NCBI GenBank assembly: GCA_900107185.1
Contig: FNPA01000002.1
Coordinates: 1-64,000, forward strand
Origin: Ruminococcaceae bacterium YAD3003
GTDB taxonomy: Bacteria; Bacillota; Clostridia; Saccharofermentanales; Saccharofermentanaceae
DNA: 64,000 nucleotides
Direction of reading: 5' to 3'
The position numbers and the translations under genes were made by a program. Every line of letters starts with the position of its first letter. The stretch's first letter is position 1. Under the pieces are notes generated by a model. That model was not told the origin of the DNA, made no database searches, and saw only the letters and a program-made list of their open reading frames with translations. This document shows, piece after piece, positions 18,926-28,387 of this stretch.

Positions 18926-20066
18926 GTTCTTCTCCTCCTTTATTCCTGTATAGTGTCTTGAGCCTGTATTCATGGTTCTCTGGTGGCATGACCTCACAGA
19001 TCTCATCGATATATCTTTTGCCTTCACGGCTTCTCATAATGTGAAGGACTATATTTATTCCCATAGATGCCTGTGAGACTATCGCATCGTATGGAAGGCT
19101 CGAACCCGACATGATCATTGCGGTAAGTCTTTCCATCATCTCGATGCATGAATTGCTGTGACCGGTGCTCATCGAACCTGGGTGTCCACTGGTGAGACAG
19201 GAAAGAAGATCAGCGCTCTCCTTGCCTCTGACCTCTCCGACAATAATCCTGTCAGGACGCATTCTTAACGATGCTCTGATCATCATTCCGATGTTTACTT
19301 CACCTGTTCCGTCAGGGCCGGGAAGCCTTGCTTCCAGCTTTACTAAATTGTCTATTCCTTTCAGGTTCAATTCGGCTGAATCTTCTATCGTTACGATTCT
19401 TTCATCCTTTGGGATGAAACCGCTCAGGCAGTTTAACAGTGTAGTCTTGCCACTTCCTGTACCGCCGCATATAAAAACAGTTCTCTTGTTCCTTACACAC
19501 TCAGCTAAAAACCTTGCTGCTTCTTCGCTGATAAATCCCTGCCTGATGAGGGAAACGATATCTTGTTTGATGCCTGTAAACTTTCTTATGGTTACTGTTG
19601 TTTCTCTTGATATCGGCGGCAGTACGGCATTTGCTCTGGAACCGTCAGGAAGTCTTAGATCTGCAATCGGATTAGCTTCGTTAAGAGGTCTGTTCTGGTT
19701 AGCAAAAAAACATGATATACATGTCTTTAAAGATTCTTCATCTCTAAACTGCAGATCGGATTTATACAGCTTTCCTCCGCGTTCGTAAAAGATCTTGTAT
19801 GGTCCGTTGACCATTATTTCTGTTATTGTCGGATCTTCCATCAGAGGCTCAATTACATCCAGACGCCTCAATGAATTAAATACTGACTGCGCCATCTCGC
19901 GTTTTTCTTCCAGATTCATTCTGAAAGAAGTGTTCTCGGAAATTACATCAGAGATTATCTGTCTGAGTTTCTCGTCAGAAGGGTCAGATTCACCTGAAAT
20001 AGTATTAAGAACACAATACGTGAGATGTTCCTTGATATCGGTTGTGTCTGTTCGGACCTTACTCAT
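18870..20066 (-). CDS. TadA/CpaF-type pilus assembly ATPase
   Basis: A 398-residue secretion ATPase of the CpaF/VirB11 family that powers pilus extension. Walker A GGTGSGKT is at 201-208; the Asp box region reads RIVTIEDSAEL; Walker B and the His box follow (RPDRIIVGEVRGKES and TGHSNS). The N-terminal domain has VIEPLMEDPTITEIMVNGP, typical for CpaF. It overlaps the upstream TadZ-like gene by 4 bases (ATGA) and the downstream tadBC by 56 bases, so all are translationally coupled. Confidence 0.93.
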   Translation of the reverse strand: MSKVRTDTTDIKEHLTYCVLNTISGESDPSDEKLRQIISDVISENTSFRMNLEEKREMAQSVFNSLRRLDVIEPLMEDPTITEIMVNGPYKIFYERGGKLYKSDLQFRDEESLKTCISCFFANQNRPLNEANPIADLRLPDGSRANAVLPPISRETTVTIRKFTGIKQDIVSLIRQGFISEEAARFLAECVRNKRTVFICGGTGSGKTTLLNCLSGFIPKDERIVTIEDSAELNLKGIDNLVKLEARLPGPDGTGEVNIGMMIRASLRMRPDRIIVGEVRGKESADLLSCLTSGHPGSMSTGHSNSCIEMMERLTAMIMSGSSLPYDAIVSQASMGINIVLHIMRSREGKRYIDEICEVMPPENHEYRLKTLYRNKGGEELERIASTEDIKRAMEYRA

Positions 20067-20956
20067 ACGACAAGTCTCCCGGGAGAGAGGAACTCGTCAT
20101 TAATATCTTCGGCATAACAGATGGAGAGTCTTTCTTTGCCCAGAGTTTTTGTCAGGAGATAAGTTAGATCTCTGGCGCCTATTTCTTCACCTGTATCTAC
20201 TGATGGCAGTAAGATCAATACTTTGTCGCATTCGCAAAGAAGATTAGGGAGATCTTTTGTTTTGAATCCCTCTAATACTGAAACCACATTTACGAACTTC
20301 GTATTAGTGTGTGCGAGACTGGCAGCGTGGTGCATCAGTGTAACGGAACGTTCTGTTCCTGCATCGTAAACATCATCGTAATCTTTTGTTGTTCCAGGGG
20401 TGAGGAATCCTGTCTCATCCATATTGCAGTATTTAAGGATTTCATCCGGCATAAATTTTTTGGATCTGCATGCCTCCAAAAGTGAAGTCATATTGCATCC
20501 TGAATTGTTTTTGTAGGGAGCTCTAAGCTTACTCGTCAGATCCAGTCTGATATTAAATTCAGAATCAGACAGATCAGTTGAGAGACTTTTAAGGAAGTTT
20601 TCTCTTACATCGATATAGACGAACGGAAGAACAGCATAGAAAGATCCTGTTACAGATCTGCTTATTACCGAAGGAACTTCTTCAGAACTCAGTAATCTGA
20701 TGAGTCTTGAGCAGTCAACAATCCTGCTGTCTTCCGTAAGCCTAATGGGTGAGGATGAACCGTATGGAACGTCTTCAATGCTGATATCAGAAGGGTCATA
20801 TATAACCCTGGTCGATGTGCTGAATCGGTCCTCATATTCCGTATCGTCAAAGAAGGGATTGACGATGTATGCCTCAGGGAAAAAGCATATGAGTCTCTTT
20901 TTAAGAAGTGAGTATATGTAATGGTCCTTTTCATATATCTTAATCGTGAAAGCCAT
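20063..20956 (-). CDS. TadZ-like tad locus protein, no visible P-loop
   Basis: A 297-residue protein starting MAFTIKIYEKDHYIYSLL with a strong ribosome site (AAAGGGGG). The frame is open further upstream but without initiation signals. Position before tadA and an alternating beta/alpha pattern (for example FVNVVSVLEGF and CDKVLILLPSV) suggest a TadZ/CpaE-like MinD-fold protein that places the pilus machine at a cell site. I see no intact Walker A (KGGxGKT), so it would be a degenerate, non-ATPase version. The family call is inference from context. Confidence 0.55.
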   Translation of the reverse strand: MAFTIKIYEKDHYIYSLLKKRLICFFPEAYIVNPFFDDTEYEDRFSTSTRVIYDPSDISIEDVPYGSSSPIRLTEDSRIVDCSRLIRLLSSEEVPSVISRSVTGSFYAVLPFVYIDVRENFLKSLSTDLSDSEFNIRLDLTSKLRAPYKNNSGCNMTSLLEACRSKKFMPDEILKYCNMDETGFLTPGTTKDYDDVYDAGTERSVTLMHHAASLAHTNTKFVNVVSVLEGFKTKDLPNLLCECDKVLILLPSVDTGEEIGARDLTYLLTKTLGKERLSICYAEDINDEFLSPGRLVV

Positions 20957-21170
20957 GATTGATTCCCCCTTTGCATCGGATTGGTTCTTAAGGCGGATTG
21001 TAAGGGGTGATGAGGGCAGAATAAAGCGACAAAACACGACAAAACCTTGCATTGAAAAGTTGGGAAAAACAGGTTTTCGGAGGGTAATAAAATAATTAAA
21101 ATTATTAACGTCTTTGCAAATGGCGGGATAATCCCGAAGATATTTCGCAAATAAACTCGAAAATGTGCGA

Positions 21171-21199
21171 TTGACAAAGGCAGTACGTATAAGTAAAAT
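21171..21199 (+). promoter_or_regulatory. metK leader promoter
   Basis: TTGACA (21171-21176), a 17-base spacer, TAAAAT (21194-21199). The predicted start near 21206 is about 20 bases before the riboswitch aptamer. Confidence 0.75.
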
Positions 21200-21228
21200 C
21201 GTGGCGTAACAAATTTTTAAGTTCATTG

Positions 21229-21325
21229 CTTATCAAGAGAGACTCTAGGGACCGGCCCGTTAAGAGTCCGGCAACCGCGGAAAGCAGCGGTGCCAATTCC
21301 GGCAGGGAAACCTGAAAGATGAGGA
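21229..21325 (+). ncRNA. SAM-I (S-box) riboswitch
   Basis: All parts of the S-box aptamer are in order: CTTATCAAGAGAG, GGGACCGGCCC, CCGGCAACC, a variable hairpin, GGTGCCAATTCC, and GGAAACCTGAAAGATGAG. P1 forms between CTTATC (21229-21234) and GATGAG (21319-21324). It senses S-adenosylmethionine and controls metK just downstream through a transcription terminator. Confidence 0.95.
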
Positions 21326-21345
21326 ACGTTTATATCGAGCGTCGG

Positions 21346-21373
21346 CCTTCTCCTTTCGGGGGAAGGTTTTTTC
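21346..21373 (+). terminator. Riboswitch-controlled terminator
   Basis: CCTTCTCC pairs with GGGGGAAGG around a TTTC loop, followed by six T. It lies between the S-box and metK and should form when SAM is bound. Confidence 0.88.
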
Positions 21374-21405
21374 TTTACCAATGCATTGAACGGAAAGGAA
21401 AAGAA

Positions 21406-22596
21406 ATGAGAAACAAAAAAGGAAATTGGCTGTTTACTTCTGAATCAGTTACAGAGGGTCATCCCGACAAGATCTGCGATCAAATCTCAGACAGCGTTCT
21501 TGACGCTATCCTGGAGCAGGACCCCACGGCACGTGTTGCATGTGAGACATGCACTACAACAGGCATGGTACTCGTTATGGGCGAGATCTCAACATCTGCT
21601 TATGTTGATATTCCTTCCATCGTAAGAAATACGGTTAAGGAAATCGGCTATAACTCAAGCGAGATGGGTTTTGACAGCCATTCTTGCGCTGTGCTTACAT
21701 CTATCGACGAGCAGTCTCCTGATATCGCTATGGGTGTCAACGAGTCTTACGAGGCGCGTCACGGCGGCGAGAAGGAGCTCGATACAGGTGCAGGTGACCA
21801 GGGTATGATGTTCGGTTATGCCAATGACGATACTCCTGAGCTTATGCCTATGCCTATCGCACTTGCACATAAGCTTACTATCCGTCTTACAGAAGTACGT
21901 AAGAACGGTGCAGACTTCTTAAGACCTGACGGCAAGTCACAGGTTACTGTTGAATACGAGAACGACAAGGTTAAGAGAATCGATGCTGTCGTTATTTCCA
22001 CACAGCACAGCGCTGACGTAACTCTTGAGTTCCTTGAAGAGTACATTAAGGAAAACGTTATCAAGGCTGTTATTCCTGCTGACCTCATGGATGAGAACAC
22101 AAAGATCTATATCAATCCTACAGGCAGATTTGTAGTAGGCGGACCTCAGGGTGACTCTGGTCTTACCGGAAGAAAGATCATCGTTGATACATACGGCGGA
22201 TTCGCTCGTCACGGCGGCGGATGCTTCTCAGGTAAGGACCCGACGAAGGTTGACCGTTCAGCATGCTACATGATGCGTTATGTAGCAAAGAACATCGTCG
22301 CTGCCGGCCTTGCCAGAGAGTGCGAGGTTCAGGTAGCTTACGCGATCGGTGTTGCAAAGCCGGTATCCGTAATGGTTGATACATTCGGTTCAGGTAAGAT
22401 AGACGATGCGAAGCTTACAGAGATCGTAAACAAGGCTTTTGATCTGAGACCTGCTGCAATTATCAGAGATCTCGATCTCAGAAGACCTATCTATGCTAAG
22501 ACAGCAAGCTATGGTCATTTCGGAAGAACTGACGTAGAACTCCCTTGGGAGAAGACTGATAAGGTCGAAGAACTCAAGAAGCTTGCAGGAATCTGA
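21406..22596 (+). CDS. metK: S-adenosylmethionine synthetase
   Basis: A 396-residue MetK that makes SAM from methionine and ATP. The start at 21406 gives [23 protein letters not shown]; the first 29 codons of the longer frame lie inside the terminator and are not coding. Motifs: TEGHPDK near residues 15-21 (catalytic His and Asp), GAGDQG (ATP site), [15 protein letters not shown] (P-loop and active-site lysine) and the C-terminal GHFGRTD. Normal length. Expression is under the S-box riboswitch, so the product represses its own gene through SAM. Confidence 0.96.
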   Translation: MRNKKGNWLFTSESVTEGHPDKICDQISDSVLDAILEQDPTARVACETCTTTGMVLVMGEISTSAYVDIPSIVRNTVKEIGYNSSEMGFDSHSCAVLTSIDEQSPDIAMGVNESYEARHGGEKELDTGAGDQGMMFGYANDDTPELMPMPIALAHKLTIRLTEVRKNGADFLRPDGKSQVTVEYENDKVKRIDAVVISTQHSADVTLEFLEEYIKENVIKAVIPADLMDENTKIYINPTGRFVVGGPQGDSGLTGRKIIVDTYGGFARHGGGCFSGKDPTKVDRSACYMMRYVAKNIVAAGLARECEVQVAYAIGVAKPVSVMVDTFGSGKIDDAKLTEIVNKAFDLRPAAIIRDLDLRRPIYAKTASYGHFGRTDVELPWEKTDKVEELKKLAGI

Positions 22597-22627
22597 TAAA
22601 TCAGATAAACGGACAATAATAGTCTCA

Positions 22628-22670
22628 AAGCCCCGGTTAAAGTCTCAACTTTGGCCGGGCTTATTGTTTT
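22628..22670 (+). terminator. metK terminator
   Basis: A long hairpin (AAGCCC-GG-TTAAAG with CTTTGG-CC-GGGCTT) is followed by TTATTGTTTT. Confidence 0.8.
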
Positions 22671-22721
22671 AGAACTGCATGTTTGTTAGCATTTTGAAAA
22701 GTAATCAGAAGAAGAGCGTAC

Positions 22722-25067
22722 ATGAGTAAGGAATCCGAAGACAACAAGACTCTGACTCTGACTGTTGATGATATCGGCAGTGAGATTGAAGATGCGAAGG
22801 TTACCTGTGTTAAGGTGTTCTGCCCGAGAAGGGAGAATAATTTTGTATCTTTCCTCTGTGACGGAAGATTTACCGTTGCAGGCAAATCCAAAGTCGATAT
22901 TGTAGAAGGCGGATCTTACATCATCTCAGGTAAAGTTACTGAGTGGAACAACAGACCACAGGTAACGATAAAGAAGATCAGTGTTGACGAGCAGGCAGGT
23001 GATTCGCCTCTGATTGCTGCTTTTCTTGCAGATAACATAAGCGGACTCGGTAAGACCACGGCTACAGCCCTGGCTGATAAGTATGGCACGGATGTTCTCA
23101 AGGTTTTAACTGAAACACCTGAGATGGCTTCTACTGATATTTCTGGTTTATCCCTGGCCAGAACGTTAGAGATATGCGACACAATAGTGGAAGACTTTGA
23201 TTTCTTTTCTCAAGGACTCGAAGCTAAACTGATGGGTTTTTCGCAGGGCCAGATAAAGATTCTTAGAAACACCGGAAGACTCAACTGCGAGAGCATTAAG
23301 CAGAGTCCGTTCTCTCTTATGGGTCACGGTATAGCAGGCTTTGAACTGCTCGACAGGATCGCATTGGGTGAAGGTGTTTCTCCTATTTCAGCAGAGAGAA
23401 TTGCGGCTGCTATTTATCAGGCTTGTATGTATCTTCACGAGGATACAAAATCAACCGCGCTTATTCCTCAGGATGTAAGACGTAAGGCTCTGGAATATGT
23501 GAATATTCATGAGGGCAAGATTACTTCAGAGCAGTTCTCTGCAATATTTCCTGAAGCTGCAAAGCTCGCAACTGATGATAAGAAGATTGCTGTTTATAAA
23601 TTCGATTCCGGTAAGTGTGCAGCATGTAATGCGGAAGATCCTGATGCCAGATTTGCATCCATGAGTTATTTCGCATCTGAGCTTGCAATCGAGAGACGCA
23701 TTAATGAGATGCTTAAGACCAAGACTAATCCGCCTCCGAGAGATGAGAGTGACAGGATAATCAAGGAAGTTGCATCAGATCTCGGCATCATCCCTGATGA
23801 ATCCCAACTCGATGCTCTTTATCTATGCATGTACAGTCCCATGAGTGTGATCACAGGCGGCCCCGGAACCGGGAAGACAACGATAATGGGTATCCTGGGC
23901 GAATACTTCAAAAGAAATAAGATTAGTTGTGTTTATACGGCTCCTACAGGCAGAGCGGCTAAGAAACTCTCTGAAGCGTGCGGAAGTGAAGCATCTACTA
24001 TTCACAGACTCTTAGGTGTCAGAAAGACTATCGATACGGATGACGAAGAAAACCTTCCTTTGGACAGGGCAGGACAATATAACAGTCTTCTCTTTGTCCA
24101 TGGTAAAGAGAATCCGATTCAATGCCGTGTAATTGTTGTGGATGAGATGAGTATGGTCGATACGATCATGTTCAGACATCTTCTTGATGCTACAGCTAAA
24201 GGAACATCAGTAATTCTAATAGGTGACCCTGACCAGCTGCCTTCTGTCGGATGCGGAGATATTTTAAGAGACCTTCTGTCATGCAATTCAATTCCGAAGG
24301 TTAGGCTTGATGCTCTCCACAGACAATCTGATGACGGAACGATTGCTTCCAATGCAGGTCTTATCCTCGATGGCAAAGAGCCTAATTGCGTTGATGCCGA
24401 CTTTGAACTGATTACATGTAAGAGTGAAGACGAAGCGCAGGAGACTATCGCCAGGATCGTTTTAGAGCATAAAGATGAAGATATGATCTGTCTTACACCT
24501 ACCAAGAATGAGAATGTAGCTTTGGGTACGGTACAGCTTAATAAGATGCTTCAGGCTCTTGAGGTTAAGGATGATCTTAAGACAATGAAGAGGGGACAGA
24601 TTACACTTCATGTCGGTGATAAGGTCATGCAGAATAAAAACGATTATTCGACTGAATGGATCGACCCTGCAACAGGTGAAGTTTTGCAGGGAATTTTTAA
24701 CGGTGAACTCGGTGTTGTAAGTGATATTGACCCGTTGAAGAGTACGGTGACTATTACTTTCGATGAGGGTAAGACTGCTGAATATAAAGGAAAGCTGTTA
24801 GATAACATAGAACTCGCATATGCAGTTACGGTCCATAAATCACAGGGTTGTGAGTTTGACAGGGTAATAATCGCATTAGGTAAGATGAATGCGCTGCTGT
24901 ATAAACGCAGCCTTCTCTATACGGCAGTAACCAGAGGCAGGATGAACGTTACTATCGTCGAATGTGAAGGAACTCTCGCAAAGTTCCTTAAGGCTCCCAA
25001 AGGCGATGAAAGAAGAACCTGCTTAAACGATCTGCTTAAGACGATAGACTACCGCAGGAATAAATAA
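22722..25067 (+). CDS. recD2: RecD2-type ATP-dependent DNA helicase
   Basis: A 781-residue SF1B 5'-3' helicase of the RecD2 (RecD-like, AddAB-independent) group. The N-terminal region has an OB-like part and helix-hairpin-helix motifs (about residues 95-175, NISGLGKTTATALADKYG and following). The motor has Walker A GGPGTGKT (379-386), Walker B VVDEMSMVD, motif III GDPDQLPSVG and motif VI-like TVHKSQGCEFD. It likely acts in DNA repair or replication fork processing. It shares one base with the next gene, comF, so the pair is an operon; no strong Shine-Dalgarno site precedes its own ATG. Confidence 0.92.
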   Translation: MSKESEDNKTLTLTVDDIGSEIEDAKVTCVKVFCPRRENNFVSFLCDGRFTVAGKSKVDIVEGGSYIISGKVTEWNNRPQVTIKKISVDEQAGDSPLIAAFLADNISGLGKTTATALADKYGTDVLKVLTETPEMASTDISGLSLARTLEICDTIVEDFDFFSQGLEAKLMGFSQGQIKILRNTGRLNCESIKQSPFSLMGHGIAGFELLDRIALGEGVSPISAERIAAAIYQACMYLHEDTKSTALIPQDVRRKALEYVNIHEGKITSEQFSAIFPEAAKLATDDKKIAVYKFDSGKCAACNAEDPDARFASMSYFASELAIERRINEMLKTKTNPPPRDESDRIIKEVASDLGIIPDESQLDALYLCMYSPMSVITGGPGTGKTTIMGILGEYFKRNKISCVYTAPTGRAAKKLSEACGSEASTIHRLLGVRKTIDTDDEENLPLDRAGQYNSLLFVHGKENPIQCRVIVVDEMSMVDTIMFRHLLDATAKGTSVILIGDPDQLPSVGCGDILRDLLSCNSIPKVRLDALHRQSDDGTIASNAGLILDGKEPNCVDADFELITCKSEDEAQETIARIVLEHKDEDMICLTPTKNENVALGTVQLNKMLQALEVKDDLKTMKRGQITLHVGDKVMQNKNDYSTEWIDPATGEVLQGIFNGELGVVSDIDPLKSTVTITFDEGKTAEYKGKLLDNIELAYAVTVHKSQGCEFDRVIIALGKMNALLYKRSLLYTAVTRGRMNVTIVECEGTLAKFLKAPKGDERRTCLNDLLKTIDYRRNK

Positions 25068-25876
25068 TGGGAGCATTTTGTACAGAAAATGCCTGTTTGA
25101 GTTTTCCGGAAACGATAAGAGAATTATTTAAGGGAGCTGTTGATCTTATCATTCCTTACAGATGTGCCATTTGTGGAAGCGTTTCCGATACAGAAAACAG
25201 GTTTAAAGATTATGGCAAACTCTACTATCAGATTTACGGAACAGGAACTGATCTTCACATATGCGGAAAATGCCTGTCTTCTCTAAACAGTCTTGATGAA
25301 GATGACAGGTGGCTCTTATGTTTGTCTAATCCTATTGAAGGAGACCCTTATCCCGGATTGGCACTATATATGCAGTTTCCTTATAAAGGAATAGTTGAAC
25401 GAATTGTTCCGAGGATCAAGTTCGGTAAGAGAATTGAGCTAGCACGTTTCTTTGGATGTCTGTTGGGCTCCAGTCTTCTTATGGATGAAATAACGGCAGA
25501 TCTTGTTGTCCCGATACCACTCTCGAAAGAACGATATGAAGAACGTGGATTTAACCAGGCAGGCGAGATAGCGTATCCGATAGCAAGAATGAATTCCATT
25601 CCGTTTGCGGAGAATTGCCTGGTAAGAACGAGAAACACGAAAAGACAGGCGAAGATCAGGAATTCAGATGAGAGATCCATGAATGTTTCCGGTGCTTTCC
25701 GGGTGAGTGAAGAGTGGGATGTAACAGGGCTTACAATACTTCTAGTTGATGATGTTGCAACATCAGGTTCTACACTTCATGAAGCGGCATTGGCACTATA
25801 CAGAGCAGGTGCTCTGAAGGTCTTATGTGTTGCGTTTGCCGGAAACAGATCTGTCAGGAATGCAGAACCATTTTAA
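25067..25876 (+). CDS. comF: ComF-family phosphoribosyltransferase-like protein
   Basis: A 269-residue protein with an N-terminal zinc-finger-like part (CAIC near residue 28 and CGKC near 65) and a C-terminal phosphoribosyltransferase fold with the PRPP loop ILLVDDVATSGST. In competent bacteria ComF is needed for single-stranded DNA uptake, and it interacts with helicases and DprA. Overlap with recD2 (stop and start share one base) supports a DNA-processing role. comEA is also present in this window (52902), so DNA uptake may be possible. Confidence 0.85.
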   Translation: MGAFCTENACLSFPETIRELFKGAVDLIIPYRCAICGSVSDTENRFKDYGKLYYQIYGTGTDLHICGKCLSSLNSLDEDDRWLLCLSNPIEGDPYPGLALYMQFPYKGIVERIVPRIKFGKRIELARFFGCLLGSSLLMDEITADLVVPIPLSKERYEERGFNQAGEIAYPIARMNSIPFAENCLVRTRNTKRQAKIRNSDERSMNVSGAFRVSEEWDVTGLTILLVDDVATSGSTLHEAALALYRAGALKVLCVAFAGNRSVRNAEPF

Positions 25877-25992
25877 ATACTCATTTTGCACAAATTTATA
25901 AAACATAGTCTTGTTATTCAGACGAACGGATGATTCATACCAGGATTGTATAATCTAATTGGGATAATAAGAATATAAGCGGGGACTTATCT

Positions 25993-28383
25993 ATGAGGAA
26001 AATAAGACCTTTGGCTATGGCTATGTCCATAGTTATGTTAATGACTGTTTTTGTATCTTCATGTTCATCTGCAAAGAAGACACGCAAAGTGGTAAAAGAG
26101 GATGATCCGTGGTACAAAACAACAAAGTTTGAACTGTCTACAGATCTCGGCCAAAACGATTATCTGGGAACAACTACTGCATTATGTTCCAGCGATAACA
26201 ACTTGTTTTACATGTATAACTTTTCTTATGACAGAGGCGGATCGTATAGGACAGTTTTGGATACCTTTGATTTTGAGGGTAACAGGGTCAGCCGCAGCGA
26301 TGTTATTTGCCCTGATGAATATCGTATAGTTAAAATTTATTCATTCAAAGCTGATAACGACGGCAAGAAGTTGAATTCAGTTCTACATCTGCGTTCCGGA
26401 AATGATTTCGATGTTTATTTTGCTGATATTGATACACAAACCGGAGCCGTATCCAATATCAGGAAACTGATCAATGGTGTTGCTGAGATGGTATTGAAAC
26501 CTAAAGCCAGTCTTATGGTTATTTCCAATACCGGAGACTATACTGTCGCAGTGTTTGATATTGGTTTCAATGGCGGCTTTAATATCGAATATCAGGCATT
26601 GCTGTTCAAGAATAATGAGTTTATCGCAGAACTTGATATTTCTTCATTGAACCTCAGATACTTCTTCGGTGGAACTCCATTAGACGAGAAAGCTAATTCG
26701 ATTTATTTGGCAGGCCTTGAGAATTCTGATGTTGTCAGCATGGAATTTGATCTGGAAACCGGAGCACTTAAGAATAAGAGTTCGTTTAGTGATTTAAGTG
26801 ATAACGATGTAAATCTTGCTGAATATTTTGAAACGGATAATGGTGAATTATGCAAGCTGGATTCGTTCGGAAATATCATCAGGATCGATATGAATACGAT
26901 GACTCCTGAAACTGTTATCGATGGCAGTTCGTATAATCCGTATTTTTATCCGTTGTCCACCGAAGAGAAATCCGTCGGTTCCGGAGTGGTCAGCCTTACC
27001 GAAGATCGGGCGATATTGTATGAGTCAGAATCTGTGTTATATGGCTCTGATGATAACAAATACAGAGAATACATTATTGTGCTCACTAAGGAGGATAAGA
27101 ATCCTAATGCGGGCAAAGAGATAATTGAACTTGCTTTGCCTCAGAATACAGGAGTCTCTGATTATCTGGCAAAGTCCGTATATGAATTCAACAGGACAGA
27201 TAATGAGTACATAATCAGAGTGTGGAGTAAGTATAATTCCGGATACAACATGGGTGTCCTCTTTGCAAATGCGAACGAAGATGACCAGAAGGTTTTTGAG
27301 ATGATCCAGGACCTTAAAGGTGATGAAGCCCCTGACCTCGTTGTCGGCATACAGAAGAATTATGCGATGCGTGATGATGTGTTTATGGATTTGACCGGAT
27401 TCCTTGACCCTGAGGTAATGGCGAAGCAATACGGTAATATCATCGAAGCAGGAAAGCTCAACGATAAATTGTATTTCCTTCCTGTAACCATTGAGATTGA
27501 AGGTCTGGTTACAAAAAAGGACCTGCTAAGAGACGGTGCTGTCGGAATTACTTTCGAAGAGTATGACAAACTGATAGAAGAAGATATGAACGGATTCTCG
27601 CCTTACGATTATCCGCTCTCAGAATACTATAACAGGAATTCATTTATTCTTTCCTGCATTGACACTAAGAGTGCGATTGAGGGAGAGAGGATCGAATTTG
27701 GAACGGATCAGTTCCGTGCCACGATCGAATATGCAGAAGATAAGTTCACATATGAAGATGCGGAAAGCATACCGTTGGAAGTAATCTACGACTCTAACAG
27801 AAACAGAGGCGTAAGCTATTACTCGAGAATCAACGATTATCTCGATTTTGTGCACGCCTGTTATAACGACAAGGACCAGTTTACGATTATCGGAACTCCT
27901 TCTGTAGATGCATCAGGACCCAGATTTAAAGCGCTTGAGACAATATCTGTGTCGGCTGCAACCGATGTAAAGGATGGCTGCAGGAAGTTTATAAATTACC
28001 TGTTCGCGGGAACAGCGTTCGAATCTGATGAATGCGAATTCTGGCAGATTGTTACCAATAAGGAAATCATGGAGAAGAACATGGCAACGCTGACCAAGAA
28101 TAGTAACAAGGCGTATGAACACCTCTTATATCAGAAAAACGCAGGCCTGATAATGCAGACAGGCGCTGCTGAGAAAGCTAACGGCGATAAGATGGCGACT
28201 GATGAAATGTGTGAGAGTTTCCGGAATAGCATGGCATCTGTTTCAACTTACTATTACGAGGACAGGGTAATAGTACAGTTCATTAATGAAGAACTCGCAC
28301 CATACTACGCAGGTGACAGGACCCTTGATGATGCAATAAAGATCTTAAATGACAGGGTAACCAAATACGTCAATGAGATGTAA
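25993..28383 (+). CDS. Large lipoprotein with extracellular solute-binding domain
   Basis: 796 residues. The N-terminus is a lipoprotein signal with lipobox VSSCS (cysteine near residue 24). Residues about 45-370 are a beta-rich region with repeated strand-turn patterns, possibly a propeller. From about 375 on the protein looks like an ABC-type carbohydrate-binding protein (IIELALPQNTGVSDYLAKSV, then DLVVGIQ, MDLTGFLDPE, LPVTIEIEGLVTKKDLL). No permease or ATPase is adjacent. TATAAT is at 25949-25954. It could capture a sugar or polymer for a distant transporter or serve as a sensor; the function is not known. Confidence 0.7.
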   Translation: MRKIRPLAMAMSIVMLMTVFVSSCSSAKKTRKVVKEDDPWYKTTKFELSTDLGQNDYLGTTTALCSSDNNLFYMYNFSYDRGGSYRTVLDTFDFEGNRVSRSDVICPDEYRIVKIYSFKADNDGKKLNSVLHLRSGNDFDVYFADIDTQTGAVSNIRKLINGVAEMVLKPKASLMVISNTGDYTVAVFDIGFNGGFNIEYQALLFKNNEFIAELDISSLNLRYFFGGTPLDEKANSIYLAGLENSDVVSMEFDLETGALKNKSSFSDLSDNDVNLAEYFETDNGELCKLDSFGNIIRIDMNTMTPETVIDGSSYNPYFYPLSTEEKSVGSGVVSLTEDRAILYESESVLYGSDDNKYREYIIVLTKEDKNPNAGKEIIELALPQNTGVSDYLAKSVYEFNRTDNEYIIRVWSKYNSGYNMGVLFANANEDDQKVFEMIQDLKGDEAPDLVVGIQKNYAMRDDVFMDLTGFLDPEVMAKQYGNIIEAGKLNDKLYFLPVTIEIEGLVTKKDLLRDGAVGITFEEYDKLIEEDMNGFSPYDYPLSEYYNRNSFILSCIDTKSAIEGERIEFGTDQFRATIEYAEDKFTYEDAESIPLEVIYDSNRNRGVSYYSRINDYLDFVHACYNDKDQFTIIGTPSVDASGPRFKALETISVSAATDVKDGCRKFINYLFAGTAFESDECEFWQIVTNKEIMEKNMATLTKNSNKAYEHLLYQKNAGLIMQTGAAEKANGDKMATDEMCESFRNSMASVSTYYYEDRVIVQFINEELAPYYAGDRTLDDAIKILNDRVTKYVNEM

Positions 28384-28387
28384 GATC

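Noticed and set aside
20957-21226. N-terminal extension of the TadZ-like protein
   Set aside because: The best ribosome site (AAAGGGGG) is directly before 20956; the extension covers the metK promoter on the other strand.
21319-21405. N-terminal extension of metK
   Set aside because: The extra 29 codons lie within the riboswitch expression platform; a ribosome site precedes the ATG at 21406.
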